From assembly GCF_905475345.1 (NCBI RefSeq), contig NC_066604.1, forward strand, positions 2,146,501-2,210,500: a stretch of DNA of 64,000 nucleotides, read 5' to 3'. The notes under the pieces were generated by a model, which was given only the letters and a program-made list of their open reading frames with translations, searched no databases and was not told the DNA's origin. The stretch is from Vespula vulgaris (taxonomy: Eukaryota > Arthropoda > Insecta > Hymenoptera > Vespidae). The translations under genes and the position numbers were made by a program. Shown one piece after another: positions 50,875 through 64,000 of this stretch (position 1 is the stretch's first letter; the number at the start of each line of letters is the position of its first letter).

Positions 50875-53800
50875 TTCGTGAGTTTAGGAAAACACGTTAA
50901 CCTATTATTACAGGACGTTCCCACGCTGCAATTAACTGCAAGTGTACGCTCCAGGTGTTGGAACTGTTTGCATATCTATGAATATTCATGCACTCTCTCT
51001 CCCTTCCTCTCTAACTCTCTCTCTCTTTCTCTCTCTCCCCCTTTCTCGCTTCAATTCGGAATATACATTTTTACGTTTGTTTATTAATATATTTTAAATA
51101 ATATTTAATAATAAAATAATAATATTATTTGTTAGATGTTTGTGGCTAAAGCATCGACATGATATCTTTTAATGTTAAGCTTGATATTTGTTTCTTTTCT
51201 TTTTATTTTTTTTTTCTGTTTCCTTCACCCCTTTTTTATTTGTTTGTCTGTGTGTGTATGTGCGTGTAGTTTTTTTTGAGGGCGATAAAAGAGGTTCCTA
51301 CGAAAGGTCTCCGTCTTCTTTTCGTACCTCTCATTTTGAAATAGGATTTTCGATATGTATTATTTTTTTGAGAGTAAACAGACGTACAACCCTTTGAATG
51401 TAGTAGATACACATCTCAAAGGATCTTTTTCTTCGTCATTCATCGACTTTTCTCATCCCCATTTCGTTTTATCCACGTTCACAGACCTTTTACACCGGAA
51501 TGCGTGTTTGCATGCGTTTACGTCGGTGTTTCCTTCTTATTTGTGGTTGCGCTTCATTTCCACGTGAAAAGATCGCAAAAAAAGAAAAGAAAAGAAAAGA
51601 AAAAAAAAGAAAAGAAAAGGAAAACGAAAAAGAAAAAGAAGAAGAAAAAGAAATAATTTCTCTTTCGGTCCGTTATTTTTTATTCAATTTTTTCTCCTCT
51701 GTTTCTTTTTTAACGATGGCTCGATTTAAAAAGTCTAAAAGGCTGAAAATTTTCGAGAGTAACTACCAGGAAGGGTTTTTTTTTTAAATAAGAATACATC
51801 GGACTATGTTTTTTTCTCTTTCTTGAGACATAATGAAAATAATTTGAGATTAGATTTTATAAATAGTGATTTGTATAATGTATAAGTATATCAATATCGT
51901 CAAATTCTTGGATAAGTTTATTATACATATATGTATGTATAAAAGAATCGTCTATGATATAAAATGTGCGGATGCACATTTTCATTTTCTTCTTAGATAG
52001 ACAACAGTTATTTCTTCGATCGAGTAAAAACGCAATTCTAACAAGTTCAAGTCAATTGCTTTTCTCCAGACAGTACATTTATCTTGTATCAAGTTGGCAG
52101 TTCGTTTAAACACCTTCGAGGATTCCCCTGTTGGAGAATAGAAGATAATCGAATTGAAAATATCTATACATGCTTCAACAATTTCAGTGAAAATCTTTGA
52201 AAAAGAAAAAAGGAAAAAGAGAAAAATGATTGGAAATATTTAGAGAATATTAAAAAGAAAAAGAGAGAGAGAGAGAGAGAAAGCAGGAGAAAATGTTGTT
52301 CTCAGAGTGTCATTTCAGGAGGTCGGTATCTACTTCAACCCCTTTCAGCCGTCGCTGTCTCACGAACGGGCTAACCCCTTTAGGGCGTCGAAGCTTTAAT
52401 AACGGGGAGCACTGAAAACGCGAGGCTTAATATCGCGCCGTCACGCCAAGGTGATATTATTCAAAAGCAACGTTCAAAGAACCGGCCAACGCGTGGTTTA
52501 TGCCAGACACTTTCGCTTTTAAATCATTTCTTTCTTTTTTCTCTTCTTTTTTTTTGGTTCCTTTTTTTTTTGGAATTATACTTCCTCCACGATGCATTTT
52601 GTATTTTCTTTCAAGCGTTCTTATTCTTTTCTTTTCTCACCCTCTCCACGTAAAATGTCGTGAATTGGAAATTGGAACTTGGGGGAAAAAAAAGTAATTG
52701 GAAATAATATTAGGTACGTATGTAGGGTGGGCCGAATGTTCGTGGCTGGGTTAAAAGTTTCTGGGTGATATTAAAAGTCAATTACTCTTTTTTGAAACTT
52801 CTTGGATTAATGATTCTTTTTTTTTAATTCCTCTTTATTGTCTTTACTTTTCTCTCCTTTCCTTTTTTCTCTTTTCAAATCGTAATACTGTAAGCTTAGC
52901 CCGTGAAATTACAAGCTTAATTATTGGATTGATAGAGCTGTGAAAAAGAATTATTGATTTTGAAAATCACTTGTTCTGTCGTACCTCAGACACACATTCA
53001 ATTTTATTGTAAAACTAGTGCCTTAACTAGTCTCAAAAAAGAGTATGTAATTGATTTTTAAAATTAAACTTAGGAACTTTTGGAGAATCTCGTTGTAGAT
53101 TAAACAAGAAGAGAAAAAAGAAGAGAAGAAAGAGAAAAGAAAAAAAAGGAGGTATCAATGAGAAAGATTTCTCTTTTCTTTTCCATTCGCATTGTTACTG
53201 TCACACGTAAAGGGGGTGTGTGTTCATTCAACGACCACCTACTTGCAACAGCAGCTTGTCTCTAAGAGAAGATTGGAAACTTGGAATCCGATCGAAAACG
53301 AGCTTTTCTAGTTCCCATGAGGAATCTTCGTGGGATTTACGCGAGCGTCCTATTTTAGCTATTCTATCGTTCTCGCTAGGGTATTAGCGAGTTAGTTGGC
53401 TATATCTCATGTCTAATTAAAATCACTAATTTTAATAACTGCTCAATACGCGTAGAAAATGTTTAGGAATTAGTTTATATAGAATATTATTGGATATTAT
53501 TATTATCGGATTTCAATGATAGCTATATATATATATATCTTTTTCTATCGAAAGGAACAAAGGGATACGTATTACCATAATAATTTTATAAATTCATAAA
53601 GGAAAAAGATTCTTTATAAAATTTCTAATAAAGTCCATACCTTCTATCCAAAGGGAAATCACGTACCTAACGATGGACAATCCATAACGGTGAAAACCCT
53701 TTTACACAATTGTTCGCACTTTTATTATTATCTTGAATGTATCCGAAGGTCTTCGCTTTCGAAGTTACTGGAAAAACAAATTGAATAATCGTAATGCCAT

Positions 53801-56800
53801 TCGTTATTCGAGAAAAAGGTATTGCAAGTGAGAGACTGAGGAGAAGGAGGAAAACCGAGCTCGCCTAAAATATAAGAAAATTCGTTGCACCGTAGAAAGA
53901 CGGTTGTATTCCGTAGCCCGATAAATTCGATATATCTTCCCTTGATACACCCGAAGAGGCACCCACCGTTTCGCGAAAGATACGCTACTGCTGACACGGC
54001 TAAAGGATAGACTATATCACGCGTATATATATCTACATATATGTATGTATTTATGTTCGACGTTAACTTTAACCGTATCCTCGACTTTTCTCACTTATTT
54101 TTTATCTCTGAAAAATATATTATAATAATAATAAAAATATAATCAAATTGATAATAATATACTCTATATTAAATAACTGTATAGCTTCCTTTTTTTTAAT
54201 TATGAATTTAAACATGAATGAAAATTAAATAATTTTTATTAAACATCATATAATACTAATAATATATATATATATACACACACATCACACACACATACAT
54301 ACATACATATATAGAAAGAGAAAGATTAAAGTGTCGGTATAAATCAAAAATTAGGGTAATGTTTAATGCAGTGATCGTAGCCGTGCGAGCTAAATACGGA
54401 ACTTTCCATTTTGGATTCTCTCTTCCTCTCTCTTCCAAACTCCAACGTCGTGAGTCTCAAATCCTCGGTGGGTTTTCGATGTTATGTGTTCTCTCCCCTC
54501 TCTTCTTCGTCGTCTCCATTCTCTCCTTCTATCCATTCCCTCCCACAGTTTGACTGAAGTTCCGTGTCTGCTTTCAAAAGGACCTGGGTGTTGGACTGTG
54601 GAGATTAATCGTGCTTCCGCTTTCTCACTGTCTGTCGGTTCTTCTCTGACCATAGATCGGCGTGAATCGTACTAGCCACACACACATATTTTTTTTTCTT
54701 TTTTTTCTCTTATCATGTATATACGATTCAAAAATTCATTTGTAGATTTTTTGCAAAATTTTCGCGAGTCATTTTCTTAATGAATTTTTTTAATTATCAT
54801 ATAAACTATTCTCATAGTTTGAATTTTTAATACGAATTATAAAATTTTTTAAAGATTTTTTGCATTAGATAATGTTATTGTGAAGAAATGAATAGAGAAA
54901 GATAAGACTTCAGAACAGTTGGTTTAGCCGTGCTCGTTAAATGTTCGCTCGTTGAAACCTTTACGTTGTTTCGACGAAGGTTCAAGTCCCGCGACTCTCT
55001 ATTCTCCATGTTTCTCCCTCTTTCCTTTAGTGGTGTTTTTCTTCTGAATTTTCCCTCTATTCCCTATTTCTTCTATCATCTCTCTCTTTCTTCTTTCCCT
55101 AAGAAAAAATCACCACCCACAGACCAGCTCCATGCTTACGTTTACCATCGTCAGCATTGGCGTTTTCAATCTGTGGAGATAAAACTGGCTGTTGCCTTGC
55201 TATGTCCTGGAGTTCTTATCAATGATTCCAAAGACACGCGGCACAGCTACAATTTCTCTTTCTTTTCTATCTTTTTACTATTCCTTTTCATTTTTTCCCT
55301 ATTTATTTTTCTTTTTATTCTTCTATCATTCCTATTTTTATTTTCTCCTTCATTTCCCTTTTTAATAGATCGATACGCGTGTTGAATTTTGAACGTGACC
55401 GACTATATGAATGGAATATTGAAAAAAAGAATGAAGGAAACAAAAAGGAACAAAGAATTAGAAAAAAAATACAAACAAAAAGAAAAGAAAAGAAAGGACC
55501 AAAGAAGAAACGAAAACGCGCACGGACTCGAAAGGGGAAAATGAGAGATGTTTTTATCTTGGATTATTAAGAGCAGAGAGCCGCTGTTGGATTCGCGGCT
55601 GCAATTTTCATTCGAGTTCTCGAGACTCGCGTTTCCGCGCTTCAGACTTTCGTGAATTCCAGCTTGATTACATTCAATCTGGAACATAACAAGATGACCT
55701 CTGAATCGTATCGCCCAGCTACGGTCGAAAAATAATTAGACGCGCGGTGAGCTAAGAAAATGGAAAATGGAATTCTCTCTCTCTCTCTCTCTCTCTCTTT
55801 ATAAAAAGAATGTTGTACATTAAAACGTTTGAAGACGGATTTGATTCTTACGAAATCTTTTCTCTTTTCTTCCTTTTTTATTTTTTCTATTTTCCCTTTC
55901 TTTTTCTTTCTTTTCTAATTTTTTTTTCGTTTTTCATCTCCTTTATTTTCTTTTCTTTCCTCTTCATTTTCTCCGTTTCTCTCTTTCATACTCAAATTTA
56001 TTTAAGATAATTACTAACTCGAAATGCACGAAGAATTTGCGATAGAATTTAATTGAATTTGATTTCATTCGAAGGTATTTTTCCAGGATTAATATATATT
56101 GATTAACGTATTTAGACATCATTTCTAAGTAAAACACGTTGTTTTATTTCGAAACAATGTATTCTCTCTCTTTCTCTCTCTTTCTCTTTGTCAGGTTGTT
56201 TGAGATTCATAAACGCGGCAATTCGTAAGATGAGGCAAATTAATGTTGAAGCATCTCGAAATCACTCGAAAATGAAATAGGATTTAGTCGCGGCTCTGCA
56301 CGACCTACTAATACGTTTCTCCGTGTATTTCCTTTCGGTTTACTTGCTTCCACCTCTTCACCTTTTCTCTTTCCCTCTCTCTATCTCTATCTTGGAACCT
56401 CAGAAATTTGCATAATTAAGATACTCAAACGGTAGCATTCGCTCGAGAAACTCTCGTACGGTCATTACGTTTGTAGTGCGCGTATATGGAATTTCGTTCT
56501 ACCGCAAACACTCGCGGGGGAAAATTTTCCGGCGAGTTGATTAGTTACCTTGAAAATACACTTTAATTACTCGTTGGTATAGCTCAAAGGTATATAGAAT
56601 CTGAGCATCTAGTTATGCCACTTGATTTTACTCGATTCAGAATGATTTAGAATAGGCTAAGCAAATAAGAAGGAAAACGAGGTAAAATGCAATTTTCAAA
56701 AAGAATGGAGAACGTATAGATAGAGTTCATATGTATGTATATATGTACAATATATACTAATAGAGGTAACATCGTTTAATAATTGATCCCAAAGATATTT

Positions 56801-56963
56801 CAAAGTTCCATTTAAAGAATTCGTATCATATGTCGAGTACAATAATTGTCCTACTTCTATAGAATTTATTTCAAGAATAACATCGTGATCAAGATCTATG
56901 TTAGTTCGTGATTATATCACCTCTTAATGAAAATAATACCGATATATGGATTATATCCAAATA

Positions 56964-57124
56964 CTGGATGTACCAAAAGGTCCTAAAGATCTATTTTCTT
57001 TTTGTAATCTGAAGAAGAAAAAAGGGAAAAAAGAAATAAAAAAGTAAAAAAAAAAAAAAAAAAATTAGTGATTAATTTTTATTAATAAAGTATCATCATA
57101 TGGACTTTAATATTTGGCTCAACC
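56964..57124. mobile_element. Candidate short mariner-like MITE
   Basis: The left end after TA reads CTGGATGTACCAAAAGGTCC. The right end before TA, reverse-complemented, reads GGTTGAGCCAAATATTAAAG then TCC. The shared GG[AT]TGxxCCAAA block and flanking TA on both sides fit a Tc1/mariner-type insertion. The interior is only about 115 bases and A-rich. The similarity is imperfect and this may be chance. Confidence 0.3.
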
Positions 57125-57793
57125 TATAGAAAGTTCGATTTAAAATTACATAGATTATTTCAAGCGTGTAGATGATTTTTGAAACATTTAAAAGACGTCA
57201 AGCGAATATACTTAAATATGTCTAGATACCTGTGTACGTAAATGCATACATAAATACATATATATATGTTTTAACATAGAAATGTTTATTTATATTTCTC
57301 TCGAGAAAGATAGAGAAAGAAAGAGAATGGTTGAATATTTATAAGACTAAAAGATCCTTGCACCGTTCTCTTAAAAGGAGTTTATTTCTTTGTCTAGGAA
57401 ACATGTACCAGACTTATTTTTTCTTTATTCACTTTCTTACATATGTATAAATATATGATATACAAATACATACATATCACACGTGGTATGTATGCCTCTC
57501 TTTCGACCGAAAATTTTATATACGAGCTAGAGTAATCCTTAAGTTTACGAGCTATATACCAGTAGTATACTGAAAACGTTGTCTTTCATTGTCCACTGAC
57601 ATCTTGGAATCAAGTGCTCTAGGCAAGGTATATCTGTCCCCCGAAGGATTATAACTTCGAAAGGAAAGTTGTGCTGGTTTTAGAAAGGAAGAGAGACGTA
57701 AGAAAAACTAGGACGATGCCTTTCTCTCTCTCGCTTTCTTTCTCTCTCTTTCTATCCTTCTGTCTAGACTACCTTTCGAGCAGCCAATATGTA

Positions 57794-57806
57794 CGTCCTC
57801 GTCGTT

Positions 57807-57845
<39 letters not shown>

Positions 57846-57860
57846 GTCGTCGTCGTCGAC
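57794..57860 (+). repeat. (GTC)n microsatellite
   Basis: About 22 GTC/GTT triplets, giving an Arg-rich artefact frame. Confidence 0.95.
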
Positions 57861-58144
57861 TTCGATTTTCCTCTCATATCTGGGACACGAAGGTTATTAC
57901 ACCGCCCTATCGTATAACTAAACTCCACTTGCATTTCTATTCTCGAAGGAGAATCTATTGCTACGTGTTATTTTCGAGAAAAAACATATTTTACTCTTTT
58001 TATAGTCGATCATATTCTTTTCTTTATTTTTCTTCCTTCGTTTTCTTTTTCTATTTCTTTTCCTTGTTTTAGATTAGTCAATGAATTTTATTCAAAATCA
58101 GTTGTGATATTCGATGAATGAGCTTTTCCTTTCTTTTCCTTTTT

Positions 58145-58152
58145 CTCTCTTT

Positions 58153-58213
<61 letters not shown>
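58145..58213 (+). repeat. (CT)n microsatellite
   Basis: A CT run with a few TTC breaks, about 65 bases. Confidence 0.95.
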
Positions 58214-59804
58214 ATATATATATCTTTTCAAATAGTTTTAATATATAATCTATTCTTTTCGTATATACAGAAATATGTACATCTGAAATAACTGAAATAG
58301 CTATATATATATAGTTTTATTTCGAGTTACTCGAAAGCATCCAAAGAATCCAAGTTCTCGAATATACTCCTATCTAGTATATCTACATATGTACGTATGT
58401 ACTATGTATACCTCTACGCGTTACGTTTATCGAGTATCTTGCTATCGACGTATAGAGTTACAGACAAAACTCGTATCGCCTTTTCGAACGGATTTCCAGC
58501 TAGTTCGTGAATTCACAATAGAGTGAGAGAGAGAGAAAGAGAGAGAGGGAGGAAGAGTTGGTGGCAGGTAACAAAAAAAAAAAAGAAAAAACATTTTCCA
58601 GGGGGCGAAAACTGAAAGGAGAGAAACAGAGAAACGAAATCGCGTTCTTTCGCATCGTTACACGCGGATTTTTGTATCGATTCGAATAGTTCTTCGATAT
58701 ATGTATATATATATATGTATATATATATGTATACATTCATGAGTGTATATATATGTGTATGTATATACGTACTATATATACTGATTTCATCGAGTATCTC
58801 TCTCTCTCTCACAATACACACATACACACATAGAAGAAGAGAATATAGTAGAGAACTGTACTGTTGCAGTATCGTTTCGTTTCATCGTGCAGGATTAGCC
58901 GATGCCCTTTGGCCTCGTTGTCTGCAGTTAGCGTTTATATTGGCTTTATCGGATCGCGTAAGCTTTCTATATATTCGTTCGGTCGAATTAACGATAAAGA
59001 ATAATTCAGTAGGTCGATGGATCGTATACTCTCTCCTTTATACTTTTTTCAAATGATTATTTAATTCTTTTTATTCGTTTATCGATCGTTCCAAATGATA
59101 TTATCTTTATTAACCCTTCAGCATTCCAATTATTAAATTCGATGTCAACATTTTTGTCCTTTTTTTTTTATAAGTAGATAATGAGTGAACATATGTTTCG
59201 ATAATAGCATTATATTGATAAATTTCGTTAATATCTCGTAACATATCCTTACTTACTTGTTCAATGTCCAAATGATTATCTAGAAGTACTCTAATCTTTA
59301 TTACAAGAGCGACGATTAGTTGGAACGTTAACAATTTCAATAATTCAATTTATACTTTATTTTATTATCGCGAAAAGAAAAAAAGAGAAAAAAGGAAAAG
59401 AAATAAATAAAAAGAAAATTTTCGTGGAATATATTTCTTTCGCATTTAATTAAATCTAATATGAATGGCTAATTCAAACTTACGTTATTACAAATTTCAC
59501 AAAAACGAAAATTATATTTAACAAACTTTTTTCGATATTAAATGTATCTACTTGTTAACGAGTGATTTTTTTACGATGAAAACAATTGGAAGTTTTCTCC
59601 CTTCAAATCGAATCGTTTAACGAATGCCCTCTTTCTTTCGATTTTTTTTCTCTTTTACTTCTTTTTCCGTTTTTTTATTTTCTTCGACGAATGTCGAAAA
59701 GTTCTTTCGTTCTGCCGTTTCGCGTTTTATTCGTTACTTCGTTTCACGGACCGACGATTTCTCGACGCGCAAATTTGATTTCAAAGACGTTTCGTGGTGC
59801 TTTT

Positions 59805-59919
59805 CCTCTTCTTCTTCTTCTTCTTCTTCCTCCACCTCCTCCTCTTCTTCCTTCTCCTCATCCTCTTCTTCTTCATCTTCTTCCTCATCTTCTTCTTCTT
59901 CTTCTTCTTCTTCTTCTAC
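59805..59919 (+). repeat. (TTC)n / TCC imperfect trinucleotide tract
   Basis: About 115 bases of pure pyrimidine on the + strand with TTC/TCC/TCA triplets. It produces a poly-Ser frame on + and a poly-Glu frame on -, neither with coding context. Confidence 0.9.
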
Positions 59920-60446
59920 CATCTTATATATACACGCAAGCACGTACGTATATTCGTTTAAAAGTGTGCCAGATCGATCTTCCACGCTCCGACGCGTTTT
60001 ATCGATATCTCGTGCCTACGTGCCAGACGTTGAACACAGCTCTCTACGGAAATCTGTTGCTTCGCTAGCTTCATCTTCATCTTCTGCTTCTATTTCTCTT
60101 CTCTTCAGTTCTCTTATCTTCTCTTCTCTTCTCTTCTCTTCTTTACTCTTGTGTACATTAGCCGATCCAATGAACGGGAAGTATTTCTCTAGGAACTCGT
60201 TTCTACGAGTAAACTTACTTTCTCGTTACGAGACTCACCTTTCTACCTTCCTTCTTCATCCCTTTTCCTTTAATACTCTCTATCCTAAGATTCGAACTTT
60301 AGAGATCGTCGAGAGAGAATCTAATTCGAAATTTTCTGCAAGATAAAAGGAGTAACGGCGTCTTAAAGTTGTAGGCAGCCTTGAATAGCATACGGAACGA
60401 AGATAATTCATTTATTTTCTGTCTTTGTCTCATTCGCTCTTTCTCA

Positions 60447-60450
<4 letters not shown>

Positions 60451-60518
<68 letters not shown>

Positions 60519-60519
60519 A
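60451..60519 (+). repeat. (CT)n microsatellite
   Basis: A CT run of about 69 bases with two TTT breaks. Confidence 0.95.
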
Positions 60520-61289
60520 TAGTGATTTGATGTCTTGTCGTGTATATTAAATTTTATATTTCATTTAATATTAATTTGAAATTTTTGTAACACTTTTGTA
60601 TATTAGAAAAATTGATTCTAATAAGATCGACGCTTTCGATTTTGATTAGGATTATCGTGTATATATTTCCATTGTTATGATCATATTAAATATTTTGTCG
60701 AATTATATTCTGTTGAATTTAGAAATATTTTCTTTTAAAATTAATCGAATAGAAGAATAGATAATAATTGTCGAACGATAAAGCTTTCATCTTTAATTAG
60801 GATTATCATCATAGTAGTATGTACCTATTGCACATGATTATGTGCTCGATAATTGCCTTATAATAAGCTTTCATGTTAATCATGGACGTTTATGTAGTTC
60901 GATTCATACGTAGCTGAAATGTACGATTAAAAGAGCAAAGTGTGCTCCACGAAATAGTATATATAATTCTATGTTAAATAATTTTTTTTTAACACTAACA
61001 ATTAAACTAAATCGTGTTGTATTTAAATAACTTCATTATACTTATTACAAAAGAAAAAACTCTTCAGAGTTTTTAATTTTTTAATATTCTACATTGGCGA
61101 CTATTAATAGATCTATATTTTATTTTAAATAAACAAAATAAAATTTACATATTTATAATAAAATTTGAATTTTTTATCATAATGATGTCTTTATTACGAA
61201 AGGAAAGAAAAAAGTCAATTTTAAAAATTATTAACAAAATCGATTTTATTATAACGATATTGTTTAAATATTTAAATAAATAAAGCATA

Positions 61290-61360
61290 AATTATACTTT
61301 AAAATGGTTTTTGAATGAAGTCTCTACGACTTTCCGTTCCGGAGATATCGCCTTTGAAAG
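61290..61360 (-). repeat. Inverted fragment of the ~300-bp repeat family
   Basis: Reverse-complemented, this reads GATATCTCCGGAAC, then AAAGTCGTAGA, then ATTCAAAAACCATTTTAAAG. It matches the direct copy at about 61536-61600 base for base apart from scattered changes. It therefore lies as an inverted repeat of about 60 bases, with about 175 bases between the arms. Confidence 0.75.
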
Positions 61361-61509
61361 ATTTTCATTCATAATTCATTCACTACAGCTGTTCGTAGTA
61401 ATAGTAGTAGTAGTAGTAATTCGATCAGCTGAGATGCGTAAATTCTCGGAATTTATATAGGTCAGTGTGTCACGCGCTAATTTGAATGAAATTATGTAGG
61501 TCACTGGGT

Positions 61510-62410
61510 CAACGTAAACGTTTCCATTTATATGGGAATATCTCCGGAACTAAAAGTCGTAGAAACTTGATTCAAATACCATTTTAAAGGGCAAAATTTT
61601 TTCTATTTTTTCAGCCTATTGTTAATAATTAATTAACAATTTGTTATAAACAATTTGTTATAAACAAATTCATACGAACTAAATTCATCTTATTTTGTCA
61701 CAGAAAAGGATTCAGATCACGACTGATTTATAAAATTACGCAAATTGATAAATAATTTATAAACAAATTATTTTGTTTATTGAAAAAAATGATCTTTTTC
61801 TTATATTGTTAATAGCCATGGTTTTCATTTACATGAGAATATCTTCGGATCTAGAAATCGTAGAAACTTGAAACGAATATCATTTTAAAGGGCAAAATAT
61901 TTCCTATTTTTTAATCACATTGTTAATAATTAATTAACAATTTGTTATAAACAATTTGTTATAAACAAATTCATACGAACTAAATTCATCTTATTTTGTC
62001 ACAGAAAAAGATTCAGATCACGACTGATTTATAAAATTACGCAAATTGATAAATAATTTATAAACAAATTATTTTGTTTATCGAAAAAAATGATTTTTTT
62101 TATATTGTTAATAGCCATGATTTTCATTTACATGAGAATATCTTCGGATCTAAAAATCGTAGAGACTTGAGTAAAATATCATTTTAAAGGGCAGAATATT
62201 CTCTATTTTTTTATCGTATTGTTAATAATTAATTAACAATTTGTTATAAACAATTATTTATAAACAAATTCTTGCGAACTAAATTCCTTTTATTTTGGCA
62301 AAAAATAGTTTCAGAATGCATCTAATTTATAAAATTATACAATTTAATAAATTGTTAATAAACAAATGACTTTTTTACTGCACTTCTTTCTACATTATTA
62401 ATAACGATCA
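61510..62410 (+). repeat. Tandem array of a ~300-bp repeat
   Basis: The marker gttaataattaattaacaa begins at 61621, 61922 and 62221, a period of 301 and 299 bases. Each unit then carries ttgttataaacaa, aaattcat..gaactaaattc, attcagat..cgactgattt and a core atatct[ct]cgga[ac]ctaaaa followed by tcgtaga. The array has a partial unit, two full units and a partial third. Full units look about 90% identical. The same sequence occurs at 1-165. No ORF is present. It may be a satellite-like or transposon-derived family. Confidence 0.85.
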
Positions 62411-62832
62411 TCGTATAACACTTAGAACACATAAAGAAAACAAAATTATTATCAAATTTCAAATTTCTAATACCTGTACTACGGACGTAATATATATCAT
62501 ATTTTTTTGCATGGAATTCTTTTGGAAGAAGAGCAAATTCTGTCGTTTTGTTAGATGAATAATAATCGCTTTTGAATTTCGATTATATTTTCAAATGTAA
62601 CTATTAATCGAACGACTTTTGTGAAACGCATGAACGAACGAACGAACGAACAAATTAATTTCATGGTACCCTTCGCGATAATTCCTTCCTTACGATTTAT
62701 TAGTAACGCTCGACGTCCTCCAAGAGAATCTCACTCATTAAAATTTGCTGCGACTGCCGTTCCAAGCGGCAAGCAGGCGGTCGCCCGTACGAAACGGGAC
62801 GGGTAACGCGAGATAAATGAATTAAGGGGGCG

Positions 62833-62844
62833 GAGAAAGAGAGA

Positions 62845-62899
<55 letters not shown>
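62833..62899 (+). repeat. (GA)n microsatellite
   Basis: A GA run of about 67 bases with a few AAG breaks at its 5' side. Confidence 0.95.
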
Positions 62900-62901
<2 letters not shown>

Positions 62902-62991
62902 TGAGAGCTGGTGTGGATGAATAATCTTCTTGGTGTCACCGAACGTACAAAGGCCTAGACTTTGGTCGTACGGCAAGCACTTGACTGCATA

Positions 62992-63022
<31 letters not shown>

Positions 63023-63130
63023 TCATCCTTCTTGTTTTTCTTCTTGTTCTTCTTCCTTCATCTTCCTTCTCTTTTTCTTCATTTGCTTTCTCTCTATTTT
63101 TCTCTGTCTCTCTGTATCTCTCTCTCTTTC

Positions 63131-63161
<31 letters not shown>

Positions 63162-63274
63162 GTCTTTCTCATGCGTACTCCTTCCACATCACCGAACTCT
63201 CCTCGAACAAGCCGGTGGAGGCCATTGTCTGAAAAGTTCCATTGAATCCTGAAGCCCGTTTACCGCCACAAAGG

Positions 63275-63344
63275 CTTCCTTCCTTCCTTCCTTCCTTCCT
63301 TCCTTCCTTCCTTCCTTCCTTCCTTTCTTCCTTCCTTCCTTCCT
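63275..63344 (+). repeat. (TTCC)n microsatellite
   Basis: About 17 tetranucleotide units with a single TTTC interruption. Confidence 0.97.
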
Positions 63345-64000
63345 ACCTGGAATTAATGCACATAGAAAAAGGGAACTTTTAATTCCAATCGTCCAAGCAT
63401 ATATTGCGCGTCCACCCTTTCCATGTAATATAGAAGTTATCTTTCCTTGAATTGATCCGAATTTTGAGATACCAAGATTCCATATCCGAATTTCATCATT
63501 TTGATTTTTTATGTTTCCTTTTTTTCTCTATATTTTTATTCTCGAATATCTATATAATAAATTAGATACTATCATAGTAGATTTCAGACTAGAAATATTT
63601 ATATTCTAAATTTGATATAGTATCCTAGATTTTAGATCCGAAAGTGTATATATTTTCTACATTCAATGTACTATCTATTTATACTCGAATATCTTATTTA
63701 TCTCTATCTATATAACTATACTTGAAAATATCCATCTATGTATCTAGAGTGCATCTGCCGATTTACATATTTATATATACTCGACTATCTATCTATGTAT
63801 ATATACATATCTATACTCAATATCATATACATGCATACAAATTTACATAATTTAGTTTTGTATCAATTCAGATAATAATATCAATTAACATTGACATTCG
63901 TCGATGTCGAATTTTCCAGGAAACTCTTTCGATGTTTATTCTTGTTCTAAAAAAGAGAAAAAAATTAGAGATAATCTCAGATAATATAAATTTGATCGAA

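Larger units (their letters stand above)
62411..64000. other. Right-end region without a gene
   Basis: This is AT-rich DNA with a GA run, a CT-rich stretch (62992-63170) and a TTCC tract. A short gaacgaac repeat lies at 62633-62651. The part 62740-62960 is GC-richer, but no exon is supported. Confidence 0.5.

Noticed and set aside
54910..55000. tRNA-like B-box ggttcaagtcc at 54979
   Set aside because: The sequence around it cannot form a proper T stem or acceptor stem, and the A-box is poor.
59624..60346. 240-codon Ser-rich frame
   Set aside because: It depends on the TTC/TCC tract; the non-repeat part has no recognisable domain or splice context.
62930..63252. Leu/Ser-rich frames on +
   Set aside because: They read through CT-rich simple sequence.
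63275..63344. Regular spacing considered as a CRISPR-like array
   Set aside because: It is a plain TTCC microsatellite with no spacers, and the DNA is eukaryotic.

Overview
This is a eukaryotic chromosome segment, AT-rich, with compact multi-exon genes, short introns with GT..AG borders and very many microsatellites. Recognisable genes are insect orthologues: the GAGA factor Trithorax-like, a brain mitochondrial carrier, protein FAN, RPP38, SFT2D3 and a Cdk5 activator. Gene structure and composition suggest a holometabolous insect, most likely a hymenopteran such as a wasp or bee. That assignment is inference; no species marker is present.

Layout. 1-5.5 kb (+): the last exon of a Cdk5 activator (p35 family), followed at once by a 787-codon open frame with repeated KHxSxE, RW and RSxSEE motifs and five Cys pairs. 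That frame has no usable early Met and is probably reached by splicing. 5.5-12.4 kb: no gene seen, dense simple repeats, perhaps partly a long 3' UTR. 12.4-30 kb is a tight housekeeping cluster: SFT2D3 (+), RPP38 (-), the SLC25A14/30-type carrier Bmcp (+), protein FAN/NSMAF (-), a C18orf63-like gene (+) and an ankyrin-SAM gene (-). The genes alternate in orientation, so RPP38/Bmcp, FAN/C18orf63 and ankyrin-SAM/Trl share divergent promoter regions. I resolved complete exon sets for all six; reading phase is kept at every junction.

30.8-34.9 kb (+): Trl, with a BTB domain over two exons and two alternative 3' ends, each with its own single zinc finger. One finger is C2HC, the other C2H2. 36.0-38.6 kb (-): a six-exon gene of unassigned family with a helical C-terminus. 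38.6-64 kb: almost no coding sequence. One exon at 44.3 kb encodes an N-terminus with a signal-anchor or signal-peptide segment and ends at a strong splice donor, so the rest may be the first intron of a large gene running out of the window.

Repeats. A family of about 300 bp is present as tandem copies at 61.5-62.4 kb, as an inverted fragment at 61.3 kb and as a fragment at the left end of the window. A piggyBac-like non-autonomous element lies in a Bmcp intron, and a short mariner-like candidate lies at 57 kb. No CRISPR array, rRNA or convincing tRNA was found. I did not find a wholly new multi-gene system. The strongest leads are the Cdk5-activator/repeat-protein locus, the paired GAF fingers and the dispersed repeat.
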